Source: MWDV01 sp002070715
GTDB lineage: Bacteria; Verrucomicrobiota; Verrucomicrobiia; Limisphaerales; MWDV01
Length of the DNA stretch: 64,000 bases
Assembly (NCBI GenBank): GCA_035411585.1
Contig: DAONTI010000025.1
Location: 1-64,000 of the forward strand
Direction of reading: 5' to 3'
The position numbers and the translations under genes are program-made. Shown piece after piece: positions 53,014 to 62,400 of this stretch (its first letter is position 1; each line of letters starts with the position of its first letter). Under the pieces are notes generated by a model. That model was given only the letters and a program-made list of their open reading frames with translations. It ran no database searches and was not told where the DNA came from.

Positions 53014-54300
53014 ATGAATGCCTTGCGGTCGGTTCCCTTGACCAAAGCCTGCTGTTTTGCGACAACTTGGATCACGCTTATGAGCTTGTCCATTCCCGCC
53101 CCCGCCAACGATTTCCCGGCGCCTGCGGCGCCCGAGGCCAGCCACCTGGCGCTCGTCCGCGAAGTGCTGCGCGCTGTGCCGTTGATTGACGGCCACAACG
53201 ATCTGCCCTGGCAGTTCCATAAACAGCACAACGATCTCACCACCGTGGATCTGCGCCAGGGCTCACATCAACTCCCCCAACCGTGGGCGACGGATATCCC
53301 GCGGCTGCGGGCCGGCGGGGTGGGCGCGCAATTCTGGGCCGTCTATGTGCCGCCGGAGCTTTCCCCCGCCGCGGCCGTGAAAATGACCTTGGAACAAACC
53401 GATCTGGTGCATCGCTTGGTCAAATACTACCCGGACACGTTTGAACTGGCCCGCACCGCCGATGACATCGAACGGATACATCGCGCGGGCCGGATTGCGT
53501 CGCTCATCGGTGTCGAAGGCGGCCATTCGCTGGGCAACTCGCTGGCGGTGCTGCGCATGTTGCATGAATTGGGCGCGCGTTATCTGACGCTGACGCACAC
53601 CAAAAACACGGCGTGGGCCGACGCGGCCGGAGACCAACCCGAACATGGCGGGCTCACTCCGTTGGGGGAGGACGTGGTGCGCGAGTTGAACCGACTGGGC
53701 ATGATGGTGGACCTGGCCCACGTGGCGGATGACACCATGCGCGCCGCCCTGCGGGTGAGCCGGGCACCGGTGATTTTTTCCCACTCCAACGCGCGCGCCC
53801 TTTGCGATCACGAACGCAATGTGCCCGACGACATCCTGCGCGAAACGGCGCGGAAACGCGGGATCGTGATGGTCTGTTTCCTGCCGGGGTTCGTCACCAA
53901 TTCGGCCCGCGACGCCTTTCGCGCCGCCACCGAGGAACGCAAACGGCTGGCGACGTTGTATCCTCACGACCCGGACCGGGCGGCGGCGGAAATGAAACAA
54001 TGGCGCCAGACGCACCAAGACAAGACGACGCCCACCGTGAGTGATGTGGCGGATCATGTGGATCATCTCCGCCAGGTCATGGGCATTGATCACATCGGGT
54101 TGGGCTCGGATTTTGACGGATTCAACGGCGCGGTGCGCGGCTTGGAGGATGTGTCGAAATTCCCGGTGTTATTGGCCGAACTCGCCCGGCGCGGATACAG
54201 TCGGGAGGACTTGGAAAAAATCGCCGGCTTGAATCTGTTGCGGGTGATGCGCGAGGTGGAAACCGTGGCCCGCGAAGGGGCGGCTCCATCCGCTCCGTAA
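53014..54300 (+). CDS. Membrane dipeptidase, peptidase family M19
   Basis: The 428-residue protein has an N-terminal signal-like region (1-33) and the M19 (renal dipeptidase) barrel. Zinc ligands are visible in LIDGHNDLPW (His and Asp), the bridging Glu in GVEGGHSLG, and His residues in TLTHTKNTAW and FSHSNARALCDH; LGSDFDGF near the end is also typical. It cleaves dipeptides outside the cytoplasm, including D-amino acid-containing ones. The gene stands alone after the repeat region and is followed by a bidirectional terminator hairpin. Confidence 0.93.
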   Translation: MNALRSVPLTKACCFATTWITLMSLSIPAPANDFPAPAAPEASHLALVREVLRAVPLIDGHNDLPWQFHKQHNDLTTVDLRQGSHQLPQPWATDIPRLRAGGVGAQFWAVYVPPELSPAAAVKMTLEQTDLVHRLVKYYPDTFELARTADDIERIHRAGRIASLIGVEGGHSLGNSLAVLRMLHELGARYLTLTHTKNTAWADAAGDQPEHGGLTPLGEDVVRELNRLGMMVDLAHVADDTMRAALRVSRAPVIFSHSNARALCDHERNVPDDILRETARKRGIVMVCFLPGFVTNSARDAFRAATEERKRLATLYPHDPDRAAAEMKQWRQTHQDKTTPTVSDVADHVDHLRQVMGIDHIGLGSDFDGFNGAVRGLEDVSKFPVLLAELARRGYSREDLEKIAGLNLLRVMREVETVAREGAAPSAP

Positions 54301-54642
54301 GTCAGCCTTGGGGCGGCGGGTGAACGGCGGCGTCCTTGGACGCGCGGACAAAAAAACCGGGCCAAACAACCAGAGGGTGGCTGAGAGGCCCGGGGAGTTT
54401 TCGAATTAGTACAATCAGTAGGATCAGGGGGAACTCGAACCGGGGCTGTACAAAACCCGGCTCGAAAGTCTCAGGTCTGTTGCCAGACAAATTCAAAGAA
54501 CCATCGCGATTTTGTGCGGTGTGTCTCCAAGAAACCAAAAATTAGCGCACCCGTCAATTGCCGGGGATAAAGTATTAGTCAGATTGACTCCTAAAATTAG
54601 CGGCCCGGCCCCGCATGGTCGTGGGGACCACTAACATGCGCA
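54301..54642. other. Intergenic region between M19 dipeptidase and transglutaminase genes
   Basis: This 342-base gap between convergent genes has no supported gene. Its left part holds the terminator at 54350-54398. The AT-richer right part contains short palindromes, such as CCGGG...CCCGG around 54440-54463, with no RNA family I recognise. Confidence 0.5.
54350..54398. terminator. Bidirectional terminator hairpin
   Basis: CCGGGCC (54357-54363) and GGCCCGG (54387-54393) form a stem. On the plus strand it is followed by GGAGTTTTCG (weak). On the minus strand it is followed by a run of seven T, so it mainly ends the convergent transglutaminase operon and may also end the dipeptidase transcript. 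Confidence 0.65.
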
Positions 54643-56772
54643 TCATCCTTCGGACGACGACGTTCCGGCAGCCTGGTCCAATAACGGCAGGCAGGTGTGA
54701 ACCTTCTCCCTCAAGGCCGCGCGTTCGGCGGCACTTAAACCCGGCGGATCAAAGCGATACTGGTAATGCAGCCGGAGCACATCCTGCAGCCGACGCTGCA
54801 AATCTTCGCGTCCCAAGGCGCGCGTCGCGCGTTCCAGCCAGTCGGTCAGAGGTTCGTCCGCCGTGCGCGGCACCCCGCGCCCGGCCAACGCGCGTTCCAA
54901 TTGATAGAACTCCGAATCCCGTCCGGGCCAGTCGGCGACCCCGAGTACGTCCTGATTTTCGATCGAACGGCGCCGGCGCCGGCGGCGGAAGAAAATTTGG
55001 ACCAACAGCACGACCAGCACGGGTGTCAGCGACCAGAGCAGGTACTGACGCAGGTTGGTTTGGCCCCACCAAATTTTTGCGAACTCGTAACGCACCCGCG
55101 ACCACGCATCGGTCAGCCAGAGCCATGGCGAAGCGGCGCGTTCGGCGGCAATCCAGCCGGGAGGGGTGGTGTCGAAATCCAACCACTCGCCCCGCGCGGC
55201 GTCCCAGACGAGACACCAAGCATGCGCGTCGCGTTGCCGCACCACGTAATGCCGGCCCGCGCCTTCATGCACGGCATAGCCCACCACGTAGCGGGCGGGG
55301 ATGCCCGCCTGGCGCAACAGCAACACAGTGGCGGTGGCAAAGTATTCACAATGCCCCTGGCGCGTGTGCAGCAGGAAGCGGCTGAGCGGCGTGTCATTGG
55401 TGCGGACGAAACGCGTACGGCCCTGCCAGGTGCGGTAGGAGAAATGATCCGCAAATTGCGCGTGTAACCGTTTGAGGGTTTGGGCGAGATTGTTGCCGTC
55501 GAGATGCCAGTCGGCGGCGATCTGTTGCAAGGCCGGGCGTTCCCGTTCCGGCACGATGAGATCCTCGGCGGCATCCGGCGGCGCATCCATCGCGGCGCCT
55601 GGACCGTAAAGCGCGTCGAAAATTACCAGTCCCGGTCCGGTGGCGAGCACGGCGCCGGTGGCGTTCTTTTCCACCGTGAACGCGCGCAATTGCTCCAGTC
55701 GCCCGCTGGTGCGCGGCAGGGGCAGCAGCCCGGCGTGCGCGTCGTCTTTCCGGCCGCGAAGATAACAGGCGATGCGCACGGAAGTGTTGTAAGTCCGTCC
55801 CGGCACCAACGACCAGATCGCGCTGTCGGGCGCGGTTTCGGGGACGGTTTCAAATCCATTGGTCCCGCCGCCAGCCCGCCAGATTTCCGATCCGTAGAGA
55901 CGGTAACTGGCTTCGCGTAAATAGTCCGGCGGTTCCCGGCCTTCGGGCACCTGCAACCGGACCACGATCCGCGGGGAGAGTTTCAATTCTCCAATGCGCC
56001 CCAAAGCCGTGCGGCTTTGGTCGGCGTCCGTGCCGGGGCGGATCAAGCGCGCGAGCCATTGGACGTTGAGATTTTGCAGCGTCCCCAACAGTTGCGCGAC
56101 CCCGAGCTGCCCGGCAAATCCCAAACCAACAGCCAGCAGCAATGTTCCCGCCCAGACGGCCGGGTGGAAACGCCGCGACCGCTGCGCCCACAACGCCCAC
56201 GCCAGCAGACCGCCCAAGCCCCAAAAGAATGAGTCAAACCGACCTTCCGCTGGCGTATGAACGCTGGCGCCCAACAGGCAGATAATGAAGTAAGGATAAC
56301 CCACCGCGACCGCGATTTCCGGCGGGGGCGGGTGGCCGCGTCGTTGCGCCTGCAAGCGCCGCCGCCGATGAATCATCGAAATGGCCGCGAGCGGCACTTG
56401 ATCGTGCGTATTGTAGGTGGCCGCCGCGACGAACAGGAAGAACAACAGCGGCAGCCAACGAATCAGCGCGGCGCTGGTGCGGGCGGTGGACACGCCGACG
56501 CTGCCTTGCGTGGCGGGATTGGGGTTTTGAAAAAAAGTGCCGAAGGTTGACGGCCCGTCGTTCTCGGTGAAGGCATAGACCAGCGCGCCCAGGGTCAACA
56601 GCGCGCAAAAGGTCCAGAGCCGGCGGAGATCCTCCTCGCCCAGTTCCCAGCGGACCTTGATGAACCGGGCGCCCTCCAGCACCGTGGCCATCACGATGCC
56701 GGGCACGAGCAGATCCGATTGCCAACCCCAGAACAGCAGCGCGGCGCCAAGGAGAAAGGGCGGCGGTTTCAT
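54643..56772 (-). CDS. Membrane-bound transglutaminase-like protein (TgpA type)
   Basis: The 709-residue protein has several N-terminal TM helices (to about residue 230), a large extracytoplasmic domain with a transglutaminase/papain-like core, then a TM helix near 580 and a cytoplasmic tail (DUF4129-like). The catalytic triad is visible: Cys in GHCEYFATA, His in RDAHAWCLVW, Asp in WLDFDTTPP. The usual companions MoxR and DUF58 are encoded just upstream on the same strand. The set probably works on envelope peptides or glycans. Confidence 0.9.
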   Translation of the reverse strand: MKPPPFLLGAALLFWGWQSDLLVPGIVMATVLEGARFIKVRWELGEEDLRRLWTFCALLTLGALVYAFTENDGPSTFGTFFQNPNPATQGSVGVSTARTSAALIRWLPLLFFLFVAAATYNTHDQVPLAAISMIHRRRRLQAQRRGHPPPPEIAVAVGYPYFIICLLGASVHTPAEGRFDSFFWGLGGLLAWALWAQRSRRFHPAVWAGTLLLAVGLGFAGQLGVAQLLGTLQNLNVQWLARLIRPGTDADQSRTALGRIGELKLSPRIVVRLQVPEGREPPDYLREASYRLYGSEIWRAGGGTNGFETVPETAPDSAIWSLVPGRTYNTSVRIACYLRGRKDDAHAGLLPLPRTSGRLEQLRAFTVEKNATGAVLATGPGLVIFDALYGPGAAMDAPPDAAEDLIVPERERPALQQIAADWHLDGNNLAQTLKRLHAQFADHFSYRTWQGRTRFVRTNDTPLSRFLLHTRQGHCEYFATATVLLLRQAGIPARYVVGYAVHEGAGRHYVVRQRDAHAWCLVWDAARGEWLDFDTTPPGWIAAERAASPWLWLTDAWSRVRYEFAKIWWGQTNLRQYLLWSLTPVLVVLLVQIFFRRRRRRRSIENQDVLGVADWPGRDSEFYQLERALAGRGVPRTADEPLTDWLERATRALGREDLQRRLQDVLRLHYQYRFDPPGLSAAERAALREKVHTCLPLLDQAAGTSSSEG

Positions 56773-56860
56773 CCGATCCAGAGGCGGTGCCGGCGCCGCA
56801 GCGCGGGGCGGAACACCGAAACCGGCTTCCGCGAAACGCGCGCAATTTTCGTATTGTGAC

Positions 56861-58198
56861 TCATGTCAACCGCGCCAGTTGTTGCTCGATCTTCCCCACT
56901 TCCAACACTTGAAATTGTTCCGGCGCATCCCGCAGCGGGCCCGGATCCAGCGCGGCCCCGCCGCCGGCGGGAACAATCACCAGCACCCGCACCGGCAGGC
57001 CGAGGTGTTTCAGCTTGGTCACCAAACTCCGCCGGGCGTCATCCCACGCCAGCAGAACACAAATGCAACCACTGACTACGCCGGCATGGTTCAGCACCAG
57101 ATGTTCCAGTGTCGCGAACGATGGCGTCGGGCACGGTTGCGCCGCCGCCAGAATTTCGAGCATTTGATCGGCATGCGCCAGCCCGCGGCCCGCGGTGAAA
57201 CAATAGGCCTGCGGTCCGGCAAACAGCAGGTCGAGCAACGATTCCTGGGTCAGCACCGTGCAGGCAAACGAAGCCGCCACCGCCACCGCCTCCTCAAACA
57301 CGGCGCTGTAGGATCGGTCGGTGAACGTGTCCAGCACCAACGCGTGCCGGACGAAGAATTCGTCTTCGAACTCTTTGACAATCGGTTTGCCCACCCGGGC
57401 CCAACTGCGCCAGTGGATGTGCCGCATGGGATCGCCGCGCCGGTAATCGCGCAACGCCACGAACTCCTCGCTTTGACCGACGTGCGCCGCCAGCGCCACG
57501 CCGCCGTGTTGGTATTTCAGCGTCCCCGGCAGGGCCACCGGCGGCACGATGTAGCGCTTGGGCAGGATCAACACGGTTTGCGGGGCGGCCACCGTCGCCC
57601 ACGCGCGGAACAATCCCAGCGGGTCCGGCCGCGCGAGCGTGGCGCCGGTGAATTGCAGCAACCCGCGGCGGTACGGCAGAATTTCCAAGGCGACCTCCGC
57701 CGTTTGCCGGGGCGGGATCGGCGGCACGACGGCCTCTTTCACCGTGGCGCGTTGAAAAAGATGGGGCGGCGGTCCCGGACTGAAACGGAGCGAGCGGAAG
57801 TTTTGTTTGTCCTCCAGCCAGGCCGCGCGCCACTCGTGAAACGCGGGCCGCGTATCGGCGAGATTGTCCAGCAGCGTCAGGCCGGTTTGGGTTTTGGCGG
57901 TGAAATTTTGCACGGTCATCCGGTAAGTGAACGGTTGTCCGGCGGTGCCAAAGCGCGGCAACGCCCGGGTGACCGCAAAACGCAGCCGGAAAATCCAGCC
58001 AAACAACAAGGCCAGCAGCAGCACGGCGGCCAGCAGCATGAACGCCTGATAGGCCACGGAATGGTCGGTATCCACGCCCATGAACCCAGCGGCGACCGCC
58101 GCGCCCAGCACGACCAGTCCGGGCCGGGTGAACCGCCGCCGCAACCAATGCCACTGCCCCGTGGACCGGCGATGGAGCGAATACAACAGGCGGAGCAT
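56861..58198 (-). CDS. DUF58 domain-containing protein
   Basis: The 445-residue protein starts with two hydrophobic helices (about 28-68). It then has the DUF58 core with the signature FVALRDYRRGDPMRHIHWRSWARVGKPIVKEFE and a von Willebrand-like tail. DUF58 proteins accompany MoxR ATPases, and here the partner gene lies 26 bases upstream. The role is probably complex assembly at the membrane. Confidence 0.92.
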   Translation of the reverse strand: MLRLLYSLHRRSTGQWHWLRRRFTRPGLVVLGAAVAAGFMGVDTDHSVAYQAFMLLAAVLLLALLFGWIFRLRFAVTRALPRFGTAGQPFTYRMTVQNFTAKTQTGLTLLDNLADTRPAFHEWRAAWLEDKQNFRSLRFSPGPPPHLFQRATVKEAVVPPIPPRQTAEVALEILPYRRGLLQFTGATLARPDPLGLFRAWATVAAPQTVLILPKRYIVPPVALPGTLKYQHGGVALAAHVGQSEEFVALRDYRRGDPMRHIHWRSWARVGKPIVKEFEDEFFVRHALVLDTFTDRSYSAVFEEAVAVAASFACTVLTQESLLDLLFAGPQAYCFTAGRGLAHADQMLEILAAAQPCPTPSFATLEHLVLNHAGVVSGCICVLLAWDDARRSLVTKLKHLGLPVRVLVIVPAGGGAALDPGPLRDAPEQFQVLEVGKIEQQLARLT

Positions 58199-58224
58199 GG
58201 CGGGGAGGCGGCCCGGGCGGGGGT

Positions 58225-59175
58225 TCAGGCCGGCACTTTGATTCGACGGATGCCGTCTTCGATCACGCCTTGCGGTGTCAACCCGGAGAACCGGGCCTGC
58301 GGTTCCATCACCAGTCGGTGCGCAATCACCGGCACGGCCAGTTCCCGCACATGCTCCGGGGTTACGAACGCCATGCCGTCGAACAACGCCAGCGCCTGCG
58401 CCGCTTTCATCAAGGCGATGGACGCGCGCGGACTGGCGCCCAGTTGCACGCCGGGCGCCCGGCGCGTCGCGCCCACGAGCGCCACCATGTAATGTTTCAA
58501 CTCGTCGCTGACGCGCACGTTTTCCACCGCCTGTTTGAGCGCCAGCACTTCCGCCAGCGTGGCGCAGGGACGGAGATCGTCCAGCGGATGGTTGTGCTGT
58601 TGCTGCGTCAGGATGGCGACCTCCTCACCCGCCGCGACATATCCCAGCGTGAATTGCATGGCAAACCGGTCCATTTGCGCCTCCGGCAACGGATATGTGC
58701 CGCGAAATTCAACGGGGTTTTCCGTGGCGATGACGAAGAACAACGGCGACAAATTGCGGCGCTCGCCGTCCACGCTCACCTGGCTTTCGCCCATCGCCTC
58801 CAGCAGCGCCGACTGCGTGCGCGGCGAGGCGCGGTTGATTTCGTCCGCCAACAGAATGTCGGTGAAGACCGGGCCTTCGTGGAAGCGGAAGACCTGGTCG
58901 CGCGGATTGAAAATGGACACGCCCAAAATATCCGACGGCAGCAGGTCGGGCGTGAACTGGATGCGCTTGAACCGGGCGTCAATCGAGCGGGCCAACGCTT
59001 TGGCGAGGGTGGTCTTGCCCGTGCCGGGAAAATCCTCCAGCAGGACATGCCCGCCGCTGGCCAGCGCGGCGAGGAGTTTGCGGGTGGAGGCGGCCTGGCC
59101 GCGCAGGATGCGGGCGATGTTTTGGCTGAGGCGCTGATAGGTCTCGCGGGCGGCGTCGGGCGTCGTGTTGCTCAT
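58225..59175 (-). CDS. MoxR-family AAA+ ATPase
   Basis: The 316-residue protein has Walker A LEDFPGTGKTTLAKAL, Walker B ILLADEINRASPRTQSALLEAM, sensor 1 FFVIATENPVEF, and the Arg finger region YPLPEAQMDRF. MoxR ATPases act as chaperones for DUF58/von Willebrand partners. It leads the moxR-DUF58-transglutaminase operon. ATG at 59175 is chosen; the long open frame to 59607 has no domain and unlike composition. Confidence 0.95.
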   Translation of the reverse strand: MSNTTPDAARETYQRLSQNIARILRGQAASTRKLLAALASGGHVLLEDFPGTGKTTLAKALARSIDARFKRIQFTPDLLPSDILGVSIFNPRDQVFRFHEGPVFTDILLADEINRASPRTQSALLEAMGESQVSVDGERRNLSPLFFVIATENPVEFRGTYPLPEAQMDRFAMQFTLGYVAAGEEVAILTQQQHNHPLDDLRPCATLAEVLALKQAVENVRVSDELKHYMVALVGATRRAPGVQLGASPRASIALMKAAQALALFDGMAFVTPEHVRELAVPVIAHRLVMEPQARFSGLTPQGVIEDGIRRIKVPA

Positions 59176-59612
59176 GCGTGTGTTCCAGAACTCGGCTAAT
59201 GGCGGCGGAGCAAGGTTGCGTTCCCAACGCCGGGCGCGTCCGGCGGCAAACCGTTCACTCCGTTTCACCCACCGGCGAAGGTAATGTTCGCCGCCGATGG
59301 AGGCGAATAAATTTCTTGCGGATAATCCTTGCGAAGGCGGTTCTCTGAAGCGGGTTGAAGTTCGCGAAGCAACGTTCCACGCCGGCGGGCACGCCGTCGC
59401 GGGACTGGGGGATGTCTCCATGCCCGCCGCATCCTCTGATTGCCGGAGCCCGGGGGAGTGCCTACACTGTTCCGGTGAATAAAATTTCCGCAGTCCAGCC
59501 GGGGAGCGGCGCGCCGCTGTATTCACTTTCCCGCTGGCGCCGCGTCGTGATGCGCAACGACATGCCGCCGGCCTGCGCCGTGTCCAAGGAATTTCCCTGC
59601 CAGCCATAAACC
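59176..59612. other. Intergenic region between moxR and the sugar porter gene
   Basis: This 437-base divergent gap should hold the promoters of moxR and of the sugar porter. It is GC-rich, with no convincing promoter pair, hairpin or small gene visible to me. Several open frames cross it, but none has a ribosome-binding site or recognisable product. Confidence 0.5.
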
Positions 59613-61067
59613 ATGCCCGCGCCTTCGCCTTCCCGTGTCCGTCCGTTGGGCAGCCCGGCTTTTCTGGCGGCGGTGTGCCTCGTTGCGTCGTTGGGGGGAT
59701 TGTTGTTTGGGTTCGACACCGCCGTTATCTCCGGCACGGTGGAACGGGTCAAGCAACAGTATGGCTTGAGTGATCTGCTGGAAGGCTGGTTCACCAGTTC
59801 GGCGCTGGTCGGCTGTATTCTGGGGGCGGCGGTGGCGGGAATGCTGGGCGACCGGTTCGGGCGCAAACCCACGTTGCTGGCCGCTTCCGTTTTTTTCTTT
59901 GTCTCCGCGTTGTATTCGACCATTCCGCCCACGTTTACCGTGCTCGTCATTGCCCGCTGGGTGGGCGGGCTGGGCGTGGGGATGGCCTCGGTGCTGGCGC
60001 CGTTGTATATCTCCGAGTTCGCACCGCCCCAGCACCGCGGCCGGCTGGGCGCGCTCTATCAGTTGTCCATCGTCATCGGCATCCTGCTGGCGTATTTATC
60101 GAACTGGCTGATCCTGCGCCTGGGACAAGACCACCCGATGGCGTTCGGCGGCCAGGGTTGGGGACATAAAATTTTCGTGGCGGAATGTTGGCGCGCCATG
60201 TTCGGCGCGGAAATGGTGCCGTGCGTCATTTTTTTCGGACTGTTGTTGTTCATGCCGGAAAGCCCGCGCTGGCTGCTCAAAGCCGGGAAGGAAGCGCAGG
60301 GATTGGCGTTGCTTACCCGCGTGAGCGGTCCGACTGTTGCCCAGCGCGAATTGACCGAGATTCAAGCGGGCCTCGCGCGGGAGGAAGGGTCCGTGCGGGA
60401 ACTGTTCCGTCCCGGCCTGCGCATCGCCTTGCTGGTGGGCGTGATGCTTTCGGTCTTCGGCCAGCTTTCCGGGGTGAACATCGTGGTCTATTACGGCCCT
60501 AAAATTCTGGCCACCGCCGGCTACGCGGACGCCGCCGCGCTGTTGGGCCAGGTGGGCTTCGGGATCATCAACCTGGTCTTCACGATCTTCGCGCTGCTGG
60601 TGATTGACCGGTGGGGCCGCCGCCCGTTGCTGATCGGCGGGATGGCGGTGGTCACGGTGGCGTTGGTGGTTCTCGGCGGGCTCTTCCTGTGGGGCGCGTC
60701 GCCGGCAGGCCCGGGCGAAGCGCTCGTGGTTTCCCGGGCGGTGGGGTTATGGATCGGTCTGGTGATCTGCGTTTACATGGCCTGCATCGCGCTCTCGATC
60801 TGCGCGGTGATTTGGGTGCTCACACCGGAGATCTTTCCCAATCGCGTCCGGGGCCGCGCGGCGTCCATCGCCACCTTCGCCAACTGGTCCACCAACGCCT
60901 TGAGCGCGCAACTTTTCCCGTGGTATTCGGCGCAACTGGGCATGCACAGCGCCTTCTTTACCGCGGCCGTCATTTGCTCCGTGGCCACGGTGTTCTTCTG
61001 GAAATTTGTCCCCGAGACCAAAGGCCGGAGTCTCGAAGAAATCGAGCGCCACTGGCGCCGGCAATGA
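59613..61067 (+). CDS. MFS sugar porter
   Basis: The 484-residue protein has twelve hydrophobic helices and sugar-porter signatures: GLLFGFDTAVISGT in helix 1, GMLGDRFGRKP, PESPRWLL after helix 6, VFGQLSGVNIVVYY in helix 7, and PETKGRSLEEIERHW at the end. It should take up a monosaccharide or disaccharide with protons. It is followed after 22 bases by an epimerase gene, which suggests joint sugar use. Confidence 0.95.
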   Translation: MPAPSPSRVRPLGSPAFLAAVCLVASLGGLLFGFDTAVISGTVERVKQQYGLSDLLEGWFTSSALVGCILGAAVAGMLGDRFGRKPTLLAASVFFFVSALYSTIPPTFTVLVIARWVGGLGVGMASVLAPLYISEFAPPQHRGRLGALYQLSIVIGILLAYLSNWLILRLGQDHPMAFGGQGWGHKIFVAECWRAMFGAEMVPCVIFFGLLLFMPESPRWLLKAGKEAQGLALLTRVSGPTVAQRELTEIQAGLAREEGSVRELFRPGLRIALLVGVMLSVFGQLSGVNIVVYYGPKILATAGYADAAALLGQVGFGIINLVFTIFALLVIDRWGRRPLLIGGMAVVTVALVVLGGLFLWGASPAGPGEALVVSRAVGLWIGLVICVYMACIALSICAVIWVLTPEIFPNRVRGRAASIATFANWSTNALSAQLFPWYSAQLGMHSAFFTAAVICSVATVFFWKFVPETKGRSLEEIERHWRRQ

Positions 61068-61089
61068 CGCCGCCATCCCGCCCGCAACG

Positions 61090-62352
61090 ATGTCGAATCC
61101 CCACCCGCCCATGACTGCCTCGCCCCAGTACGACACTGCCACCCTTGAATCCCTCCGGCGCGTGTATCGCGACGGGTTGCTGCACGACACGTTGCCGTTC
61201 TGGATTCCACGCGCGATTGACCGCGAACATGGCGGCTACCTCACTGCGTTCCATGAGGATGGCCGCCTTCTGCACCCGGACAAACCGGTGTGGTTCCAAG
61301 GCCGGTTTGCCTGGCTGCTGGCCACGCTTTACGACACGGTCGAGCGACGGCCTGAATGGTTGGCGCTCGCCCGGCATGGCATTGAATTCATCAATCGCTG
61401 CTGCTTTGACCGCGACGGCCGGATGTTCTTTGCGCTCACGCGCGAGGGCCGCCCACTCCGCAAACGGCGTTACCTGTTTTCGGAGGTGTTCGCCACCATG
61501 GCGCTGGCCGCCTACGCCCGGGCGTCCGGGGAGGAACAATACGCCCGCCAGGCGTTCGCGCTGTTTCAATTGATACTGCATTACCATCGGACGCCCGGAT
61601 TGTTGCCGCCCAAAACTGATCCCGCTGTCCGGCCGATGAAGGGATTGGTCATGCCGATGGTGCTGCTATGCACCGCGCAGGAGCTGCGTAAAACCGTGCC
61701 CGACCCGCTCTGCACGCAGGTGATTGACGAGGCCATCGCTGAGATCGAACGCGACTTTATGAAGCCGGATTTACAGTGCGTGCTGGAAACCACGGGGCCG
61801 CGCGGCGAATTTCTGGACACCTTTGAAGGCCGGATGGTGTGCCCCGGTCACGCCATCGAGGCGGGATGGTTCATCCTCGAGGAAGCGCGTTTGCGCAACA
61901 ACGACGCGCGCCTGATCCGCATCGGCACCACCATCGTCAATTGGTGTTTCACGGCGGGTTGGGATCCGGAATTTGGAGGGATCTTTTACTATCGCGACGC
62001 CCTCGGCCTGCCCTGCGCCGAATACTGGCACGACATGAAATTCTGGTGGCCGCACAACGAAACCATCATCGCCACGCTCCTGGCCTGGCAGTTGACGGGT
62101 GAGGCCCGCTACGCCCGCTGGCATGCGCAGGTCCATGACTGGGCTTACGCGCATTTCCCCGATCCGGTCCACGGCGAATGGTTCGGCTATCTGCATCGGG
62201 ACGGGACGGTGGCCACGCGCCTGAAGGGCAACATGTGGAAAGGCCCGTTTCATCTGCCGCGGATGCAATGGTATTGCTGGCAACGCTTGGAGGAACTGCT
62301 TGCGGCGAGCCGGGCGGATGGGACGGAGCCCCCCAGCGCGACCGCTCAATAA
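61090..62352 (+). CDS. AGE-family epimerase (N-acylglucosamine 2-epimerase-like)
   Basis: The 420-residue (alpha/alpha)6-barrel protein matches the AGE/cellobiose 2-epimerase family. FWIPRAIDREHGGYLTAFHEDG is near the start, with KPVWFQGRFAWLLATLY, PGHAIEAGWFILEEA with a catalytic His, and KFWWPHNETIIATLLAW. The 2-epimerisation of GlcNAc/ManNAc, mannose or cello/mannobiose is possible; the pair with a sugar porter favours a free sugar. ATG at 61090 is chosen; ATG at 61111 is an alternative. Confidence 0.92.
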   Translation: MSNPHPPMTASPQYDTATLESLRRVYRDGLLHDTLPFWIPRAIDREHGGYLTAFHEDGRLLHPDKPVWFQGRFAWLLATLYDTVERRPEWLALARHGIEFINRCCFDRDGRMFFALTREGRPLRKRRYLFSEVFATMALAAYARASGEEQYARQAFALFQLILHYHRTPGLLPPKTDPAVRPMKGLVMPMVLLCTAQELRKTVPDPLCTQVIDEAIAEIERDFMKPDLQCVLETTGPRGEFLDTFEGRMVCPGHAIEAGWFILEEARLRNNDARLIRIGTTIVNWCFTAGWDPEFGGIFYYRDALGLPCAEYWHDMKFWWPHNETIIATLLAWQLTGEARYARWHAQVHDWAYAHFPDPVHGEWFGYLHRDGTVATRLKGNMWKGPFHLPRMQWYCWQRLEELLAASRADGTEPPSATAQ

Positions 62353-62400
62353 ACGGTGCGTTGCACAGCACAGGCCGGGAACACGCCGAAGCGGCGGTCG

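Noticed and set aside
54400..54480. tRNA- or tmRNA-like stretch containing AACTCGAACC
   Set aside because: The T-loop-like bases are not flanked by pairing stems and no acceptor or anticodon arm can be drawn.
59176..59607. N-terminal extension of the MoxR reading frame
   Set aside because: The 144 extra residues have no similarity to AAA+ proteins and an unlike composition; the ATG at 59175 matches the family start.
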